Shown here: positions 25,295 through 34,717 of the stretch, piece by piece
Numbering within the stretch: position 1 is the first letter of the stretch
How the letters are laid out: every line of letters begins with the position of its first letter
Origin: Cellulomonas biazotea
Lineage (GTDB): Bacteria > Actinomycetota > Actinomycetes > Actinomycetales > Cellulomonadaceae
NCBI RefSeq assembly: GCF_004306155.1
Contig: NZ_BIMR01000021.1
Coordinates: 1 to 35,881, forward strand
Length of the DNA stretch: 35,881 bases
Direction of reading: 5' to 3'
Program-made: the position numbers and the translations under genes
The notes under the pieces: model-generated
Database searches by the model: none
Seen by the model: the letters and a program-made list of their open reading frames with translations, nothing else
What the model was told of the DNA's origin: nothing

Positions 25295-25324
25295 CCCGGC
25301 GCGGCTGGGGTCAGCCGCGCCGGG
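25295..25324 (-). promoter_or_regulatory. Strong hairpin between rpoB and rpoC
   Basis: A perfect stem of 12-13 bp (CCGGCGCGGCTG at 25296-25307, CAGCCGCGCCGG at 25312-25323) with a 4-nt loop begins eight bases after the rpoB stop. There is no U-tract on the minus strand. rpoC must be expressed with rpoB, so full termination is unlikely; partial termination, mRNA protection or a processing site are more likely. Confidence 0.5.
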
Positions 25325-25332
25325 GCTCGGCG

Positions 25333-28300
25333 TCAGATCTCTTCGATGCTGCTGGCGTTGGGGCGACGCGACAGGTCGATCCCGAGCTCCTCCGCGGCGC
25401 GGTAGACCTCGTCGTCGTTCTCCTTCATGTCGATCGAGACACCGTCGGACGACAGCACCTCGACGTTCAGGCAGAGCGACTGCATCTCCTTGAGGAGGAC
25501 CTTGAAGGACTCCGGGATGCCCGAGTCGGGGATGTTCTCGCCCTTGACGATGGCCTCGTACACCTTCACGCGGCCGGGGACGTCGTCCGACTTGATGGTG
25601 AGGAGCTCCTGCAGCGTGTAGGCAGCGCCGTACGCCTCGAGGGCCCAGACCTCCATCTCGCCGAAACGCTGGCCACCGAACTGCGCCTTACCACCCAGCG
25701 GCTGCTGCGTGATCATCGAGTACGGGCCGGTCGAGCGGGCGTGGATCTTGTCGTCGACCAGGTGGTGCAGCTTGAGGATGTACATGTAGCCCACGGCGAC
25801 CGGCTCCGGGAACGGCTCGCCCGAGCGGCCGTCGAAGAGGCGGGCCTTGCCGTCGGCCTGCACCATGCGCTCGCCGTCGCGGTTCGGCAGCGTCGAGCCG
25901 AGCAGACCCGTGAGGGTCTCCTCCGGCACGCCGTCGAACACGGGCGTCGCGACCGGGTTGCCGGCCGTCGAGGACGCCGCGACGTCCGGGACGCCCTCGC
26001 GCCACGTGACGTCACCCTCGGCGAGCTGGATGTCCCAGCCCTGCTTGGCGACCCAGCCGAGGTGCGTCTCGAGGACCTGGCCGACGTTCATACGACCGGG
26101 CACACCCAGCGGGTTGAGCACGACGTCGACGGCGGTGCCGTCCGCGAGGAACGGCATGTCCTCGACGGGCAGGATCTTCGAGATGACGCCCTTGTTGCCG
26201 TGACGGCCGGCGAGCTTGTCGCCGTCCGTGATCTTGCGGCGCTGCGCGATGTACACGCGGACCAGCTCGTTGACGCCGGCGGGCAGCTCGTCGCCGTCCT
26301 CACGGCTGAACGTGCGGACCTCGATGACCGTGCCGGACTCGCCGTGCGGCACCTTGAGCGACGTGTCGCGGACCTCGCGGGCCTTCTCGCCGAAGATCGC
26401 GCGGAGCAGGCGCTCCTCCGGGGTCAGCTCGGTCTCGCCCTTGGGCGTCACCTTGCCGACGAGGATGTCGCCCGCCGCGACCTCGGCGCCGATGCGGATG
26501 ATGCCGCGCTCGTCGAGGTCGGCCAGGACCTCCTCGGAGACGTTCGGGATGTCCCGCGTGATCTCCTCGGGGCCGAGCTTGGTGTCACGCGCGTCGACCT
26601 CGTGCTCCTCGATGTGGATCGAGGACAGGACGTCGTCCTGCACGAGGCGCTGCGACAGGATGATCGCGTCCTCGTAGTTGTGGCCCTCCCACGACATGAA
26701 CGCGACGAGCAGGTTGCGGCCGAGCGCGAGCTCGCCCTCGTCCGTCGCCGGGCCGTCGGCCAGCACCGAGTTCACCTCGACGCGGGCGCCCTGGTCGACC
26801 AGCACGCGCTGGTTGTAGGACGTGCCCTGGTTCGAGCGGCGGAACTTCGCCACCCGGTACGTCGACGTGGTCGCGTCGTCGTTGGCGACGACGATCAGGT
26901 CGGCCGACACCTCGGTGACGACACCCGGCTTCGTCGCGACGATGACGTCGCCCGCGTCGATCGCGGCAAGACGCTCCATGCCGGTGCCGACGAGCGGCGC
27001 CTCGGAGCGGACCAGCGGCACGGCCTGGCGCTGCATGTTCGCGCCCATGAGGGCACGGTTCGCGTCGTCGTGCTCGAGGAACGGGATCAGGGCCGTCGCG
27101 ACCGACACCATCTGGCGCGGGGAGACGTCCATGTAGTCGATGTTCTCGCCGGTGACGTACTCGATCTCGCCGCCCTTGACGCGGACGAGGACGCGGTCCT
27201 CCTCGAACGAGCCGTCGGCCTCGAGCGGCGCGTTGGCCTGCGCGATGACGTGGCGGTCCTCGTCGTCGGCGGTGAGGTAGTGCACCTCGTCCGTGACGCG
27301 GCCGGCGACGACCTTGCGGTACGGCGTCTCGACGAAGCCGAACGGGTTGATCCGCCCGAACGACGCGAGCGAGCCGATGAGACCGATGTTCGGGCCCTCA
27401 GGGGTCTCGATCGGGCACATGCGGCCGTAGTGCGACGGGTGGACGTCACGGACCTCCATGCCGGCGCGGTCGCGGGACAGACCACCCGGGCCCAGCGCGG
27501 ACAGACGACGCTTGTGCGTCAGGCCGGCGAGGGGGTTGTTCTGGTCCATGAACTGCGACAGCTGGCTCGTCCCGAAGAACTCCTTGATGGAGGCAACGAC
27601 GGGACGGATGTTGATCAGCGTCTGCGGCGTGATCGCCTCGACGTCCTGCGTCGTCATGCGCTCGCGCACGACGCGCTCCATCCGGGACAGGCCCGTGCGG
27701 ACCTGGTTCTGGATGAGCTCGCCGACCGCACGGATGCGACGGTTGCCGAAGTGGTCGATGTCGTCCGTCTCGACGCGGATCTCGATCGCCTCGCCGGCCC
27801 GCGTGCCGGGCAGCGCGGGCAGGTCGATGTGCAGCGACGCGAGGTACTTGATGGTCGCGACGACGTCCGCGAGCGTGAGGACGGAGTCCGCGAGGGGCGC
27901 GTCCTGGCCGAGCTTCTTGTTCAGCTTGTAGCGGCCGACCTTCGCGAGGTCGTAGCGCTTGGGGTTGAAGTAGAAGTTCTCGATGAGCGCGCGGCCGGCC
28001 TCGACGGTCGGCGGCTCGCCCGGGCGGATCTTGCGGTAGAGGTCGAGCAGCGCCTCGTCCTGCGTCTGGACGTGGTCCTTCTCGAGCGTGTCGATGACGG
28101 CCGGGTACGCGGCGAACTCCTCGCGGATCTCCGACTCCGTCATGCCGAGCGCCTTGAGCAGCACCGTGGCGTTCTGCTTGCGCTTGCGGTCGACGCGGAC
28201 GCCGACGTTGTCGCGCTTGTCGATCTCGAACTCGAGCCACGCACCACGGCTCGGGATGACCTTGGCCGTGAGGATGTCCTTGTCGGACGTCTTGTCGGCC

Positions 28301-28839
28301 TGACGCTCGAAGTAGACGCCCGGCGAGCGGACGAGCTGCGAGACGACGACACGCTCGGTGCCGTTGATGATGAACGTGCCGCGCTCGGTCATGAGCGGGA
28401 AGTCGCCCATGAAGACCGTCTGGCTCTTGATCTCGCCGGTCGTGTAGTTGACGAACTCGGCGGTGACGAACAGCGGCGCGGCGAAGGTGAAGTCCTTCTC
28501 CTTGCACTCCTCGGCCGTGTACTTCGGGGGCTCGAAGCGGTGCTCGCGGAAGGAGAGGGACATCGACCCGCCGAAGTCCTCGATCGGCGAGATCTCCTCG
28601 AAGATCTCCTCGAGACCGGCGGTCTCGGGGACGTCCTGACGACCGGCCTCGAGGGCGGCGGCCACGCGGGCCTGCCAGCGCTCGTTGCCGAGGAGCCAGT
28701 CGAAGCTCTCGGTCTGCAGCCCGAGGAGGTCCGGGACCTCGAGCGGCTCGTAGATCTTGGCGAAGGAGATGCGACGGGATGCGGTGCGGTTCGCGATGGC
28801 GTCAGCGGTCGGTGCAGAAGGGGTGCGCGAGGCAGCCAA
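25333..28839 (-). CDS. rpoB: DNA-directed RNA polymerase subunit beta
   Basis: The 1168-residue beta subunit of RNA polymerase. It starts at TTG 28839 ([18 protein letters not shown]) with AAGGACC upstream, as in mycobacterial rpoB. The rifampicin region is readable: FMDQNN with D432, THKRR with H442, and LSALGPGG with S447. These match the susceptible residues at the three main resistance positions (E. coli 516, 526, 531). Other conserved blocks are [38 protein letters not shown], the [19 protein letters not shown] active-site region and the [21 protein letters not shown]-terminal segment. Full length. Confidence 0.98.
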   Translation of the reverse strand: MAASRTPSAPTADAIANRTASRRISFAKIYEPLEVPDLLGLQTESFDWLLGNERWQARVAAALEAGRQDVPETAGLEEIFEEISPIEDFGGSMSLSFREHRFEPPKYTAEECKEKDFTFAAPLFVTAEFVNYTTGEIKSQTVFMGDFPLMTERGTFIINGTERVVVSQLVRSPGVYFERQADKTSDKDILTAKVIPSRGAWLEFEIDKRDNVGVRVDRKRKQNATVLLKALGMTESEIREEFAAYPAVIDTLEKDHVQTQDEALLDLYRKIRPGEPPTVEAGRALIENFYFNPKRYDLAKVGRYKLNKKLGQDAPLADSVLTLADVVATIKYLASLHIDLPALPGTRAGEAIEIRVETDDIDHFGNRRIRAVGELIQNQVRTGLSRMERVVRERMTTQDVEAITPQTLINIRPVVASIKEFFGTSQLSQFMDQNNPLAGLTHKRRLSALGPGGLSRDRAGMEVRDVHPSHYGRMCPIETPEGPNIGLIGSLASFGRINPFGFVETPYRKVVAGRVTDEVHYLTADDEDRHVIAQANAPLEADGSFEEDRVLVRVKGGEIEYVTGENIDYMDVSPRQMVSVATALIPFLEHDDANRALMGANMQRQAVPLVRSEAPLVGTGMERLAAIDAGDVIVATKPGVVTEVSADLIVVANDDATTSTYRVAKFRRSNQGTSYNQRVLVDQGARVEVNSVLADGPATDEGELALGRNLLVAFMSWEGHNYEDAIILSQRLVQDDVLSSIHIEEHEVDARDTKLGPEEITRDIPNVSEEVLADLDERGIIRIGAEVAAGDILVGKVTPKGETELTPEERLLRAIFGEKAREVRDTSLKVPHGESGTVIEVRTFSREDGDELPAGVNELVRVYIAQRRKITDGDKLAGRHGNKGVISKILPVEDMPFLADGTAVDVVLNPLGVPGRMNVGQVLETHLGWVAKQGWDIQLAEGDVTWREGVPDVAASSTAGNPVATPVFDGVPEETLTGLLGSTLPNRDGERMVQADGKARLFDGRSGEPFPEPVAVGYMYILKLHHLVDDKIHARSTGPYSMITQQPLGGKAQFGGQRFGEMEVWALEAYGAAYTLQELLTIKSDDVPGRVKVYEAIVKGENIPDSGIPESFKVLLKEMQSLCLNVEVLSSDGVSIDMKENDDEVYRAAEELGIDLSRRPNASSIEEI

Positions 28840-28949
28840 GAGGGGTCCTTCCCTGCGGATCGTGGTCACGCTGCGCAGGTCAGGCGGAGCGCGATCCCCC
28901 GGCCGGACGAGCCGCGGGACGTCGCGCACGTACGACGTCCACAGCTCGG

Positions 28950-28994
28950 GTTATACGGGATCGCGGGCACAGGCCAGCGCAAAGCGCTAGCATA
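28950..28994 (-). promoter_or_regulatory. Candidate tandem promoters of rpoB-rpoC
   Basis: Two good -10 hexamers on the minus strand lie in the AT-richest patch of the rplL-rpoB gap: TATGCT (28989-28994; a weak -35-like GTGGAC 18 bases upstream) and TATAAC (28950-28955; CTGGCC 16 bases upstream). Either would give a leader of about 110-150 nt. The rest of the gap, 28995-29238, shows no gene on either strand. Confidence 0.45.
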
Positions 28995-29238
28995 CTCAAC
29001 CGGCATGGGAAAGTCCACCCGGCGTCGCACGACGACCGAGGGTCACCGGCGGCTCCGTCGACGCCCTTCCCCATCACCTGCTCGAACGGGCGGCTACGCC
29101 CGCTCCGACGACCACGCTGTCGCCGCCGCACATGGTGGCACACGTCACCCCGACCGCGAAAGCGGAGCAGGTCGGGCGCCGTTTCCGCACCCGTCCGCGG
29201 ACCCGGCCGTCATCAGACCGGACCCGCCCGGGAGACGA

Positions 29239-29272
29239 CGAAGGCCGCACCCCCGCAGGGGTACGGCCTTCG
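29239..29272 (-). terminator. Terminator hairpin after rplL
   Basis: CGAAGGCCG-C-ACCCC pairs with GGGGT-A-CGGCCTTCG around a GCA loop (14 bp plus one mismatch). It begins 47 bases after the rplL stop. It likely ends or attenuates rplJL transcripts before rpoB; in many bacteria this gap carries partial termination so that L7/L12 is made in excess over RNA polymerase. Confidence 0.7.
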
Positions 29273-29319
29273 TGCGGAGCGCCTCCGGCACGCGGTCCGA
29301 GGACCCGGCCGGAGTCAGA

Positions 29320-29709
29320 TCACTTGAGGGTGACCGTGGCGCCGGCGCCCTCGAGCTGCGCCTTGGCCTTCTCGGCGGCCTCCTTGTTGACACCCTCCAG
29401 GACGGCCTTGGGGGCCTCGTCCACCAGGTCCTTGGCCTCCTTGAGACCGAGGGACGTGAGGGCGCGCACCTCCTTGATGACCTGGATCTTCTTGTCGCCG
29501 GCGGCCTCGAGGACGACGTCGAACGAGTCCTTCTCCTCCTCGGCCTCGACCTCGGCGCCCGCGCCACCGGCGGCGGGGGCCGCGACGGCGACGGGAGCGG
29601 CGGCGGTGACCTCGAAGACGTCCTCGAACGCCTTCACGAACTCGGAGAGCTCGATGAGGGTGAGGCCCTTGAACTGCTCGATGAGCTCGTCGGTGCTGAG
29701 CTTCGCCAT
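29320..29709 (-). CDS. rplL: 50S ribosomal protein L7/L12
   Basis: L7/L12 forms the multicopy stalk that recruits and activates translational GTPases. The 129-residue protein has the N-terminal dimerisation helices ([20 protein letters not shown]), an Ala/Pro/Gly-rich flexible hinge (about 36-60), and the factor-binding C-terminal domain ([34 protein letters not shown]). It lies 102 bases after rplJ. Normal length. Confidence 0.98.
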   Translation of the reverse strand: MAKLSTDELIEQFKGLTLIELSEFVKAFEDVFEVTAAAPVAVAAPAAGGAGAEVEAEEEKDSFDVVLEAAGDKKIQVIKEVRALTSLGLKEAKDLVDEAPKAVLEGVNKEAAEKAKAQLEGAGATVTLK

Positions 29710-29811
29710 GATCGGCGTTCCTTTCGTACGGTGCCCGGTCGGCCACGGTGGCCGCCGAAGCAGATGTGGGGGTGTGCGCGTCGGCTCACCGTCCCGGCTG
29801 TGCCGGCACGG

Positions 29812-30342
29812 TCAGGCGGCAGCGCCTTCCGACTCCTGCTTCTGACGCAGGGCATCGATGACACGGGCGGCCTGGGCGGTGTTCGCGGTGAAGACGTAGG
29901 CAGCCTGGTAGAGCTTGGCCTTCATCGCACCGGCCGCCTTGGCCAGGAGCACCTCGCGGGACTCGAGGTCCGCGAGCTTGGTGACCTCCGCGGCGGTCAG
30001 GGTGCGCCCGTCGAGGACACCACCCTTGATGACCAGCGCGGGGTTCGCCTTGGCGAAGTCACGCAGACCCTTCGCGGCCTCGACCGGGTCGCCGGTGACG
30101 AAGGCGATCGCCGACGGGCCCGCGAGCGCGTCGTCGAGGCCAGTCAGACCGGCGTCCTTGGCCGCGATCGCGGTCAGCGTGTTCTTCACCACGGCGTAGG
30201 TAGCGTTACCGCCGAGCGCCTTGCGCAGCGTCTTGAGCTGCGCGACGGTGAGCCCGCGGTACTCGGTCAGCACGGCCGCGTTCGACTCACGGAACCGGTC
30301 CGTGAGCTCTGCGACAGCGGCTGCCTTGTCCGGCCTCGCCAT
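29812..30342 (-). CDS. rplJ: 50S ribosomal protein L10
   Basis: L10 anchors the L7/L12 dimers to the stalk base. The 176-residue protein begins [20 protein letters not shown], has [20 protein letters not shown] and a C-terminal helical tail ([19 protein letters not shown]) that binds L12 dimers. ATG 30342 follows GGAAGGATTGCC. The L10-L12 complex binds its own leader in several bacteria; the structured leader upstream is consistent with such control. Confidence 0.97.
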   Translation of the reverse strand: MARPDKAAAVAELTDRFRESNAAVLTEYRGLTVAQLKTLRKALGGNATYAVVKNTLTAIAAKDAGLTGLDDALAGPSAIAFVTGDPVEAAKGLRDFAKANPALVIKGGVLDGRTLTAAEVTKLADLESREVLLAKAAGAMKAKLYQAAYVFTANTAQAARVIDALRQKQESEGAAA

Positions 30343-30392
30343 GGCAATCCTTCCGATGGTGGTGCCACCGGTCTCCGCCCCGGAAACGGCAA

Positions 30393-30416
30393 GAGCCCCG
30401 CGCAGGCGCGGGGCTC
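30393..30416 (-). promoter_or_regulatory. Hairpin in the rplJ leader (candidate L10 leader or attenuator)
   Basis: A perfect 11-bp stem GAGCCCCGCGC/GCGCGGGGCTC with a 2-nt central loop lies 51 bases upstream of the rplJ ATG. On the minus strand it is followed by TTGCCGTTTCC, so it could terminate. It is downstream of the candidate promoter at 30542-30570, in a leader of about 190 nt, where L10(L12)4-type autoregulation is known in other bacteria. Function is inferred from position. Confidence 0.55.
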
Positions 30417-30541
30417 GACGTCGGGACTCGGCTGAACCGGTCCGTCCGGGAACTCTCACCTGCGCTGGCCTCCGCTGCTGCGGGACTTCGGTCGGGATCG
30501 CTGAGCGCGACACCGACGACCGGCGGTCTTGGGCGTCGACC

Positions 30542-30570
30542 AGAGTACGTGAACGTCTAGTCATGACCAA
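30542..30570 (-). promoter_or_regulatory. Promoter of rplJ-rplL
   Basis: On the minus strand TTGGTC (30565-30570) and TACTCT (30542-30547) are separated by 17 bases. The predicted start is near 30535, about 190 bases before rplJ. It sits between the CHAT-gene terminator and the leader hairpin, exactly where an rplJ promoter is needed. Confidence 0.55.
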
Positions 30571-30577
30571 ATCGGGT

Positions 30578-30601
30578 CCCGCCCGACGGCAGACGGGCGG
30601 G
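30578..30601 (-). terminator. Terminator hairpin after the CHAT gene
   Basis: CCCGCCCG (30578-30585) pairs with CGGGCGGG (30594-30601) with an 8-nt loop. It starts 10 bases after the CHAT stop and on the minus strand is followed by ACCCGATTTGG. It would insulate rplJ from the upstream operon. The stem is short and the U-tract is weak. Confidence 0.55.
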
Positions 30602-30611
30602 CGGGCCGTCG

Positions 30612-33224
30612 TCAGACCGGTGCGCCGAAGCACATGAGCGGCGCGACGACGCCCGTGCGGCGCGCGTCCTCCGCCATCGCCGTCGCGACCGCCTGCGCCA
30701 CCGGGTCGCCCTCGCGCAGCAGCGCGTGCATCCGCGTCATGACCCGCATCGCCGTCTCGTCGGGGATCGGGGCGATCGCCGCGACCACGCAGCCCACGCC
30801 CCGCCGCAGCAGGACGCTCGCCATGCCGAGCGCCTCACCGCCCGCCCGGACGCTCGCCCGGCCCACCTCGCACGACGACAGCACCACGAGGTCCGGCGTC
30901 TGCGAGCCCGCGTCGAGCTCGTGCGCGAACAGCGGGCCGTCCGCCATGCGCAGCGAGGAGAACAGCGGGTTGTCGGGCTCGTGCCGACCGTGCGCCGCCA
31001 GGTGCACGAGCCCCGGGGACCCCAGCACCTCGATCGTGCGCGCGACGGTGGCGTCGTCGGCCACCAGCACCTCGCCGCCCGACCACAGCGACCCCACCTC
31101 ACGCACCTCGTCGTCCGCGTGCCGCAGCCCCGGGCCCGCGGCCGCGGTCACCCGCTCCGGGTGCGCCGGCGCCGTCCCCGCGTACCGCACCCAGTGGTGG
31201 ACCGACGGCGCGACCACCGTGGGGCGTCCGGCACGGGGCGCGAGCATCGACCACGGCAGCGCCGCCAGCCAGCCCGTGGCGACGACGACCAGCTCGCCCG
31301 GCACCTCCACCAGGGGCGCCAGGCGCGACTCCAGCGCCGCCGTGCCGTGCGCCAGCGAGCGGTGCGCGACCTCCCGCAGCTCGGCGGGGACCAGCGGGTT
31401 CGCCGTCACCTCGAGGTCCGCGTGCACGCGCCGCACGACCTCCGCGACGTCCGCCGCGCGACCGAGACGGTGCAGCGCCATGCCGTGCGCGGACGCCGCG
31501 ACCGCGAGCAGCTCGCCGCGGTGCACGCCGATGTCGACGAGGACCGAACCCGGCCGCTCCGCCAGCACCCGCCGCACGTCGGCCGCCCGCCCCGGGCGGT
31601 CGTCGCCCGCCTGACCGCGCTCGTGCCACGACCGCGCGAGGATCTCGTGCTTGAGCCGCTGCGCCTCCCGCACCGCCTTCGCCCGCACCGGGTCCGCGCT
31701 CGCCCGACCGATCACGCCCCGGCTGTCGTCGATGAGTCGGCGCAGCTGCGACAGCAGGGCCGCGGAGTCCGGGTCGCTCGGCGGGCTGACCCGCGGGGTC
31801 CCGCCGATCACCGCGCGCACCCGCTCCCCCGCGTCGAGCACGGCCGTCGGACGACCCGTCGCGAGCGCGAGCTCGACGTCCAGGGTCGCCAGGGCACGCC
31901 CGTGCACCGCCCCCGCCGTCCGCAGGTCGAGCGACCCGAACCGCGACCGGTGCAGCGCCAGGTCACGCTGCCCCGCGTGCACGAAGCGGGCCGCCCGCGC
32001 GCGGTCGCCCGCCGCGAGCGCGAGCTTCGCCCGGATCCAGCGCCCGTGCAGGCGCACCGCGATCGGGTCGCTCCCCCGCACCGTCCCCAGCTGCTCGAGC
32101 AGACCGTCCGGGTCGTCCAGCGCACCCCGCGCCAGGTCCGACTCGATGCGCACGTACGCCGCGCCGACCTCCCAGGCCGTCCGGCCCGTCGCCCGGCACA
32201 TCGCCTCCAGCCGGCCGGCACGGCGCGACAGGCCCGCCCACAGGGTTCGTGTCCGGGGGTCGTCCTGCCGGGCCTGCGCGTACGCGACCGCGTCGACCTG
32301 CAGCCCGAGCAGCGCCGCGCGCACGACCCACGCGTCCTCCCGTCGTCGCCGGAACCGTCGCGCCGCGGACGCCGCGAACCGGCCCGCCGCCGCGACGTCC
32401 CCGCGCAGCAGCGCGCACTCCGCCCGGGCGAGCTCGCACTCCGCGACGTCCCGGACCCGGCGGTGCTGCTCGAACAGCTCCGCCGCCTCCGCGAGCGTCT
32501 GGTCCGCCACCCCGACCAGACCCGCCTCCAGCAGCACCCGCGCGCGGTCCATCAGCGCCGTCGGCCGCGACGGACCCGGCAGGATGCGCGCCGCCGCCTC
32601 CATCCGGGCCAGCGCCTCCGGCAGGTCGCCCGCCACGAAGTCCAGGTAGCCGAGGTTGTGCTCCGCCTTGAACGTCAGCAGCTCGAACCCTGCCCGGCGG
32701 GCCCGCCGGGCGCACTCCGCGTAGTCGGCGCGCGACAGCGCCACGTGATGCATGTCCGTGTGCAGCACGCCCCGGTTGAGCAGCACCCGGCAGGCGTCGA
32801 TCGGGTCGGCGTCGTCGATCGACGCGACCGCCTCGTCGAGCCAGTGCAGCGCCTCGTGCTGGCGGCCCGCCCGCAGAGCCAGAAGACCACGCAGGCCCGC
32901 GACCGCCGGCGGCAGACCCGACCAGCCCGCCGACGGGTCCTGCTCGTGCTCGACGAGCATCGCGTCGAGCTCGTCGAGCGCCGCACCCGGCACCCCGCGC
33001 GTCTCGAAGTCGGCCTTCGCGAGCTCCACGAGCGCCCGCGCACGCAGCCGCGCCACGTCACGCGACGCCGGCAGCGCCTCCAGGTCGTGCAGCAGAGGAC
33101 GCAGCCGACGTCGCGCACGCGTGGGACGCCCCTCGGCGTTCTCCGTCTCCGCCCGTGCGAGCGCGTCCGCGAGGACGTCGACTCCGGGCGGTCCGGCCGC
33201 CGCCGGGCCGCCCAGGTCCGACAT
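30612..33224 (-). CDS. TPR-CHAT domain protein (caspase-like protease)
   Basis: An 870-residue cytosolic protein. The N-terminal two thirds is Ala/Leu/Arg-rich helical repeats of TPR type (for example [20 protein letters not shown] and [20 protein letters not shown]), with no signal peptide or membrane segment. The C-terminal part, roughly from residue 590, is a CHAT domain, a caspase-like peptidase. The presumed catalytic pair is visible: H745 in [18 protein letters not shown] and C785 in [13 protein letters not shown], followed by [16 protein letters not shown]. Both are intact, so an active cysteine protease is likely. Its ATG is five bases after the stop of the preceding gene, so it is the third gene of a coupled operon with an ECF sigma factor. 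CHAT proteins act in programmed cell death, heterocyst control and type III-E CRISPR (Craspase); which role applies here is unknown. Confidence 0.9.
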   Translation of the reverse strand: MSDLGGPAAAGPPGVDVLADALARAETENAEGRPTRARRRLRPLLHDLEALPASRDVARLRARALVELAKADFETRGVPGAALDELDAMLVEHEQDPSAGWSGLPPAVAGLRGLLALRAGRQHEALHWLDEAVASIDDADPIDACRVLLNRGVLHTDMHHVALSRADYAECARRARRAGFELLTFKAEHNLGYLDFVAGDLPEALARMEAAARILPGPSRPTALMDRARVLLEAGLVGVADQTLAEAAELFEQHRRVRDVAECELARAECALLRGDVAAAGRFAASAARRFRRRREDAWVVRAALLGLQVDAVAYAQARQDDPRTRTLWAGLSRRAGRLEAMCRATGRTAWEVGAAYVRIESDLARGALDDPDGLLEQLGTVRGSDPIAVRLHGRWIRAKLALAAGDRARAARFVHAGQRDLALHRSRFGSLDLRTAGAVHGRALATLDVELALATGRPTAVLDAGERVRAVIGGTPRVSPPSDPDSAALLSQLRRLIDDSRGVIGRASADPVRAKAVREAQRLKHEILARSWHERGQAGDDRPGRAADVRRVLAERPGSVLVDIGVHRGELLAVAASAHGMALHRLGRAADVAEVVRRVHADLEVTANPLVPAELREVAHRSLAHGTAALESRLAPLVEVPGELVVVATGWLAALPWSMLAPRAGRPTVVAPSVHHWVRYAGTAPAHPERVTAAAGPGLRHADDEVREVGSLWSGGEVLVADDATVARTIEVLGSPGLVHLAAHGRHEPDNPLFSSLRMADGPLFAHELDAGSQTPDLVVLSSCEVGRASVRAGGEALGMASVLLRRGVGCVVAAIAPIPDETAMRVMTRMHALLREGDPVAQAVATAMAEDARRTGVVAPLMCFGAPV

Positions 33225-33229
33225 CTGCG

Positions 33230-33733
33230 CTAGAGCTCGATCTGCGGGGTGACGATCGGCACCTGCGGGTCCGACGGGCGACGCAGCACCAGCCGCGCCG
33301 GGCCGCGCTCGACCTCCGAGAACGAGAAGCGTCCGTCGACGTCCGACGTCACCGTCGTCACGTCGCCCGACTGGTGCAGCTCGACCGTGAGCTCGCCGGC
33401 CGGGGCCGCCCAGCCGTCGACGCGCACGCGTCCCGCCTCCGGGTGGACCGAGATCATCACGGTGAGCACGTCCGTCGTGAACGTGATCGTGCCGGCCTCG
33501 ATGCTCGTCTCGTCCGCCCGCACCGCGAGCGCGGGCTCGCCCACGAGGTGCAGCTCCGCGAGCTCGGCGTGCAGCGCCTCGATCGTCAGCGCCATGCCGA
33601 TCCGGTCCACCAGCCCCGACGGGACCGGGTCGGACGTGTCCACCAGCGACGCCAGCCGCGTGAGGATCTCGAGGTCGGCGACGTCCAGCGAGCCGGACGC
33701 CACCAGGGCCAGGGTGCTCTCGTCGGTGCTCAT
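33230..33733 (-). CDS. Unrecognised 167-residue protein between ECF sigma factor and CHAT gene
   Basis: I do not recognise the family with certainty. The first 65 residues are predicted helical (VADLEILTRLASLVDTSDPV, then GLVDRIGMALTIEALHAELA). The rest is beta-rich: SIEAGTITFTTDVLTVMISV, VRVDGWAAPAGELTVELHQ, and TTVTSDVDGRFSFSEVERGP followed by ARLVLRR. The last block resembles carboxypeptidase regulatory-like or transthyretin-like beta-sandwich domains. There is no signal peptide, no membrane helix and no HxxxCxxC zinc motif of classical ZAS anti-sigma factors. ATG 33733 overlaps the sigma-factor stop (ATGA), and CHAT starts five bases after its end. The position suggests a soluble sigma regulator or an adaptor between sigma factor and protease. 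That role is inference. Confidence 0.75.
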   Translation of the reverse strand: MSTDESTLALVASGSLDVADLEILTRLASLVDTSDPVPSGLVDRIGMALTIEALHAELAELHLVGEPALAVRADETSIEAGTITFTTDVLTVMISVHPEAGRVRVDGWAAPAGELTVELHQSGDVTTVTSDVDGRFSFSEVERGPARLVLRRPSDPQVPIVTPQIEL

Positions 33734-34362
33734 GACACGCTCCAGGCGGGGTCGTTGGAGAGGGCGAGGCGGAGCTTCGCGAGGCACCGGCCGCGCGTCG
33801 GTCCGATGCTGCCCACCGGCATGCCCAGCGCCCGGGAGACGACCGTGTAGTCGGGGCGGTCGACGAGCGCCACCAGACCCAGCAGCCGACGGCACCGGTC
33901 CGGCAGCGTCGCCACGTGCTCCCAGAGCACCCGGTCCCGCTCGGACCGGACCGCGACGGTGTCCGGACGATCCTCCGCCGGAGCCGACAGCCAGTCCGTC
34001 ACGTGCTCGTCCTGCTCGTGCCGGACCAGGTCGTCGCGGGTACGACGCACCGCCCGCCACGCCGCACGCTTGGCCGTCACGAGCATCCACTGCAGCGTCG
34101 CGCGCGGGTCCCGGATCGACTCGATGTCCCGCACCAGCGTCAGCCACACGTTCTGCACGATGTCCTGCGCCTGCTCCGCGTCCACGCCCTGGGCGCGGAC
34201 CGTGTGCCACAGCAACGGCGTCATCACCTGCACGAGAGAGGCGAGCGGCGCCCGGTCCCCGTCGCGGTACGCGACGACGGCACGGGCGGCGTGGTCGGCC
34301 AGCCCCTCTCCCTGGTCGCGGAGCGCGGCGTCAACCGGCCCCACCAGGTCATCACTCATCAT
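33730..34362 (-). CDS. ECF-type sigma-70 family sigma factor
   Basis: The 210-residue product has a sigma region 2 (about 36-108), with DAEQAQDIVQNVWLTLVRDI and ATLQWMLVTAKRAAWRAVRR, and a region 4 (about 143-200) with a helix-turn-helix ending SRALGMPVGSIGPTRGRCLA. Regions 1 and 3 are missing, as in ECF sigma factors. It would direct RNA polymerase to a small regulon, possibly including its own operon and the divergent protease gene. Two adjacent ATGs (34362, 34359) follow GAGGGG. Longer in-frame starts extend into the control region and lack support. First gene of the CHAT operon; its stop overlaps the next ATG by four bases. Confidence 0.9.
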   Translation of the reverse strand: MMSDDLVGPVDAALRDQGEGLADHAARAVVAYRDGDRAPLASLVQVMTPLLWHTVRAQGVDAEQAQDIVQNVWLTLVRDIESIRDPRATLQWMLVTAKRAAWRAVRRTRDDLVRHEQDEHVTDWLSAPAEDRPDTVAVRSERDRVLWEHVATLPDRCRRLLGLVALVDRPDYTVVSRALGMPVGSIGPTRGRCLAKLRLALSNDPAWSVS

Positions 34363-34717
34363 GGACCCCTCACAGGCTGGCCTCGTCGGGCGGCCGCGCC
34401 CCTGACACAGTAGGGCGGCCCGGACAACCCCTACAAGGAGGACACGGACACGCGACCGACTGGCGTGCGACGGCCCGAGACCGGACCACCCGCGCGCCCG
34501 CGGGCGCAGTCCCCCGTGCTGGGGTCGACGAGCAGGAGCGGACCGGCCCGCCCCAGATACGTCCCACCGAAGATTTCTCGTCCGGACGTGTATCTGGACG
34601 CCCGTCACCCGCTCCTCGCCAGCACCCGCCCGACCTCCCCCGGTCCGGCACGCGCCGCACCGCCGGCGCTGGTCAGGGCGGCACCGTGGTTCTCGACCAT
34701 CTGAGGAGACGCACGAC
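34363..34717. promoter_or_regulatory. Divergent control region between sigma factor and protease genes
   Basis: These 355 bases contain no supported gene and must carry promoters in both directions. For the minus strand, TTGTAG and TACTGT with an 18-base spacer are present near 34409-34438 but are only a weak candidate. For the plus strand, AGGAG directly precedes the protease ATG; a promoter was not identified with confidence. The most striking element is the inverted repeat at 34553-34597. Confidence 0.5.
34553..34597. repeat. Imperfect inverted repeat, candidate operator
   Basis: CCAGATACGTCC (34553-34564) is mirrored by GGACGTGTATCTGG (34584-34597): the 12 bases match exactly except for a GT insertion in the right arm. 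The 19-base spacer contains the AT-rich GAAGATTTCTCG. It lies 120 bases before the protease start and about 190 bases from the sigma-factor start. It could be an operator or two opposed ECF promoter elements. Only the symmetry is seen. Confidence 0.55.

Noticed and set aside
29005-29330. Possible small plus-strand gene starting MGKSTRRRTT in the rplL-rpoB gap
   Set aside because: Arg/Pro-rich composition, no convincing ribosome binding site, and it runs through the rplL terminator hairpin.
25273-30435. Very long plus-strand open frame of about 1700 codons opposite rpoB, rplL and rplJ
   Set aside because: It is antisense to essential, clearly conserved genes, rich in R, D, L and V, and is an effect of high GC at third positions. 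No ribosome binding site or recognisable domain.
30726-33233. Plus-strand open frame of 835 codons opposite the CHAT gene
   Set aside because: The minus-strand reading has the CHAT catalytic motifs and operon context; the opposite frame is Arg/His/Pro-rich low complexity.
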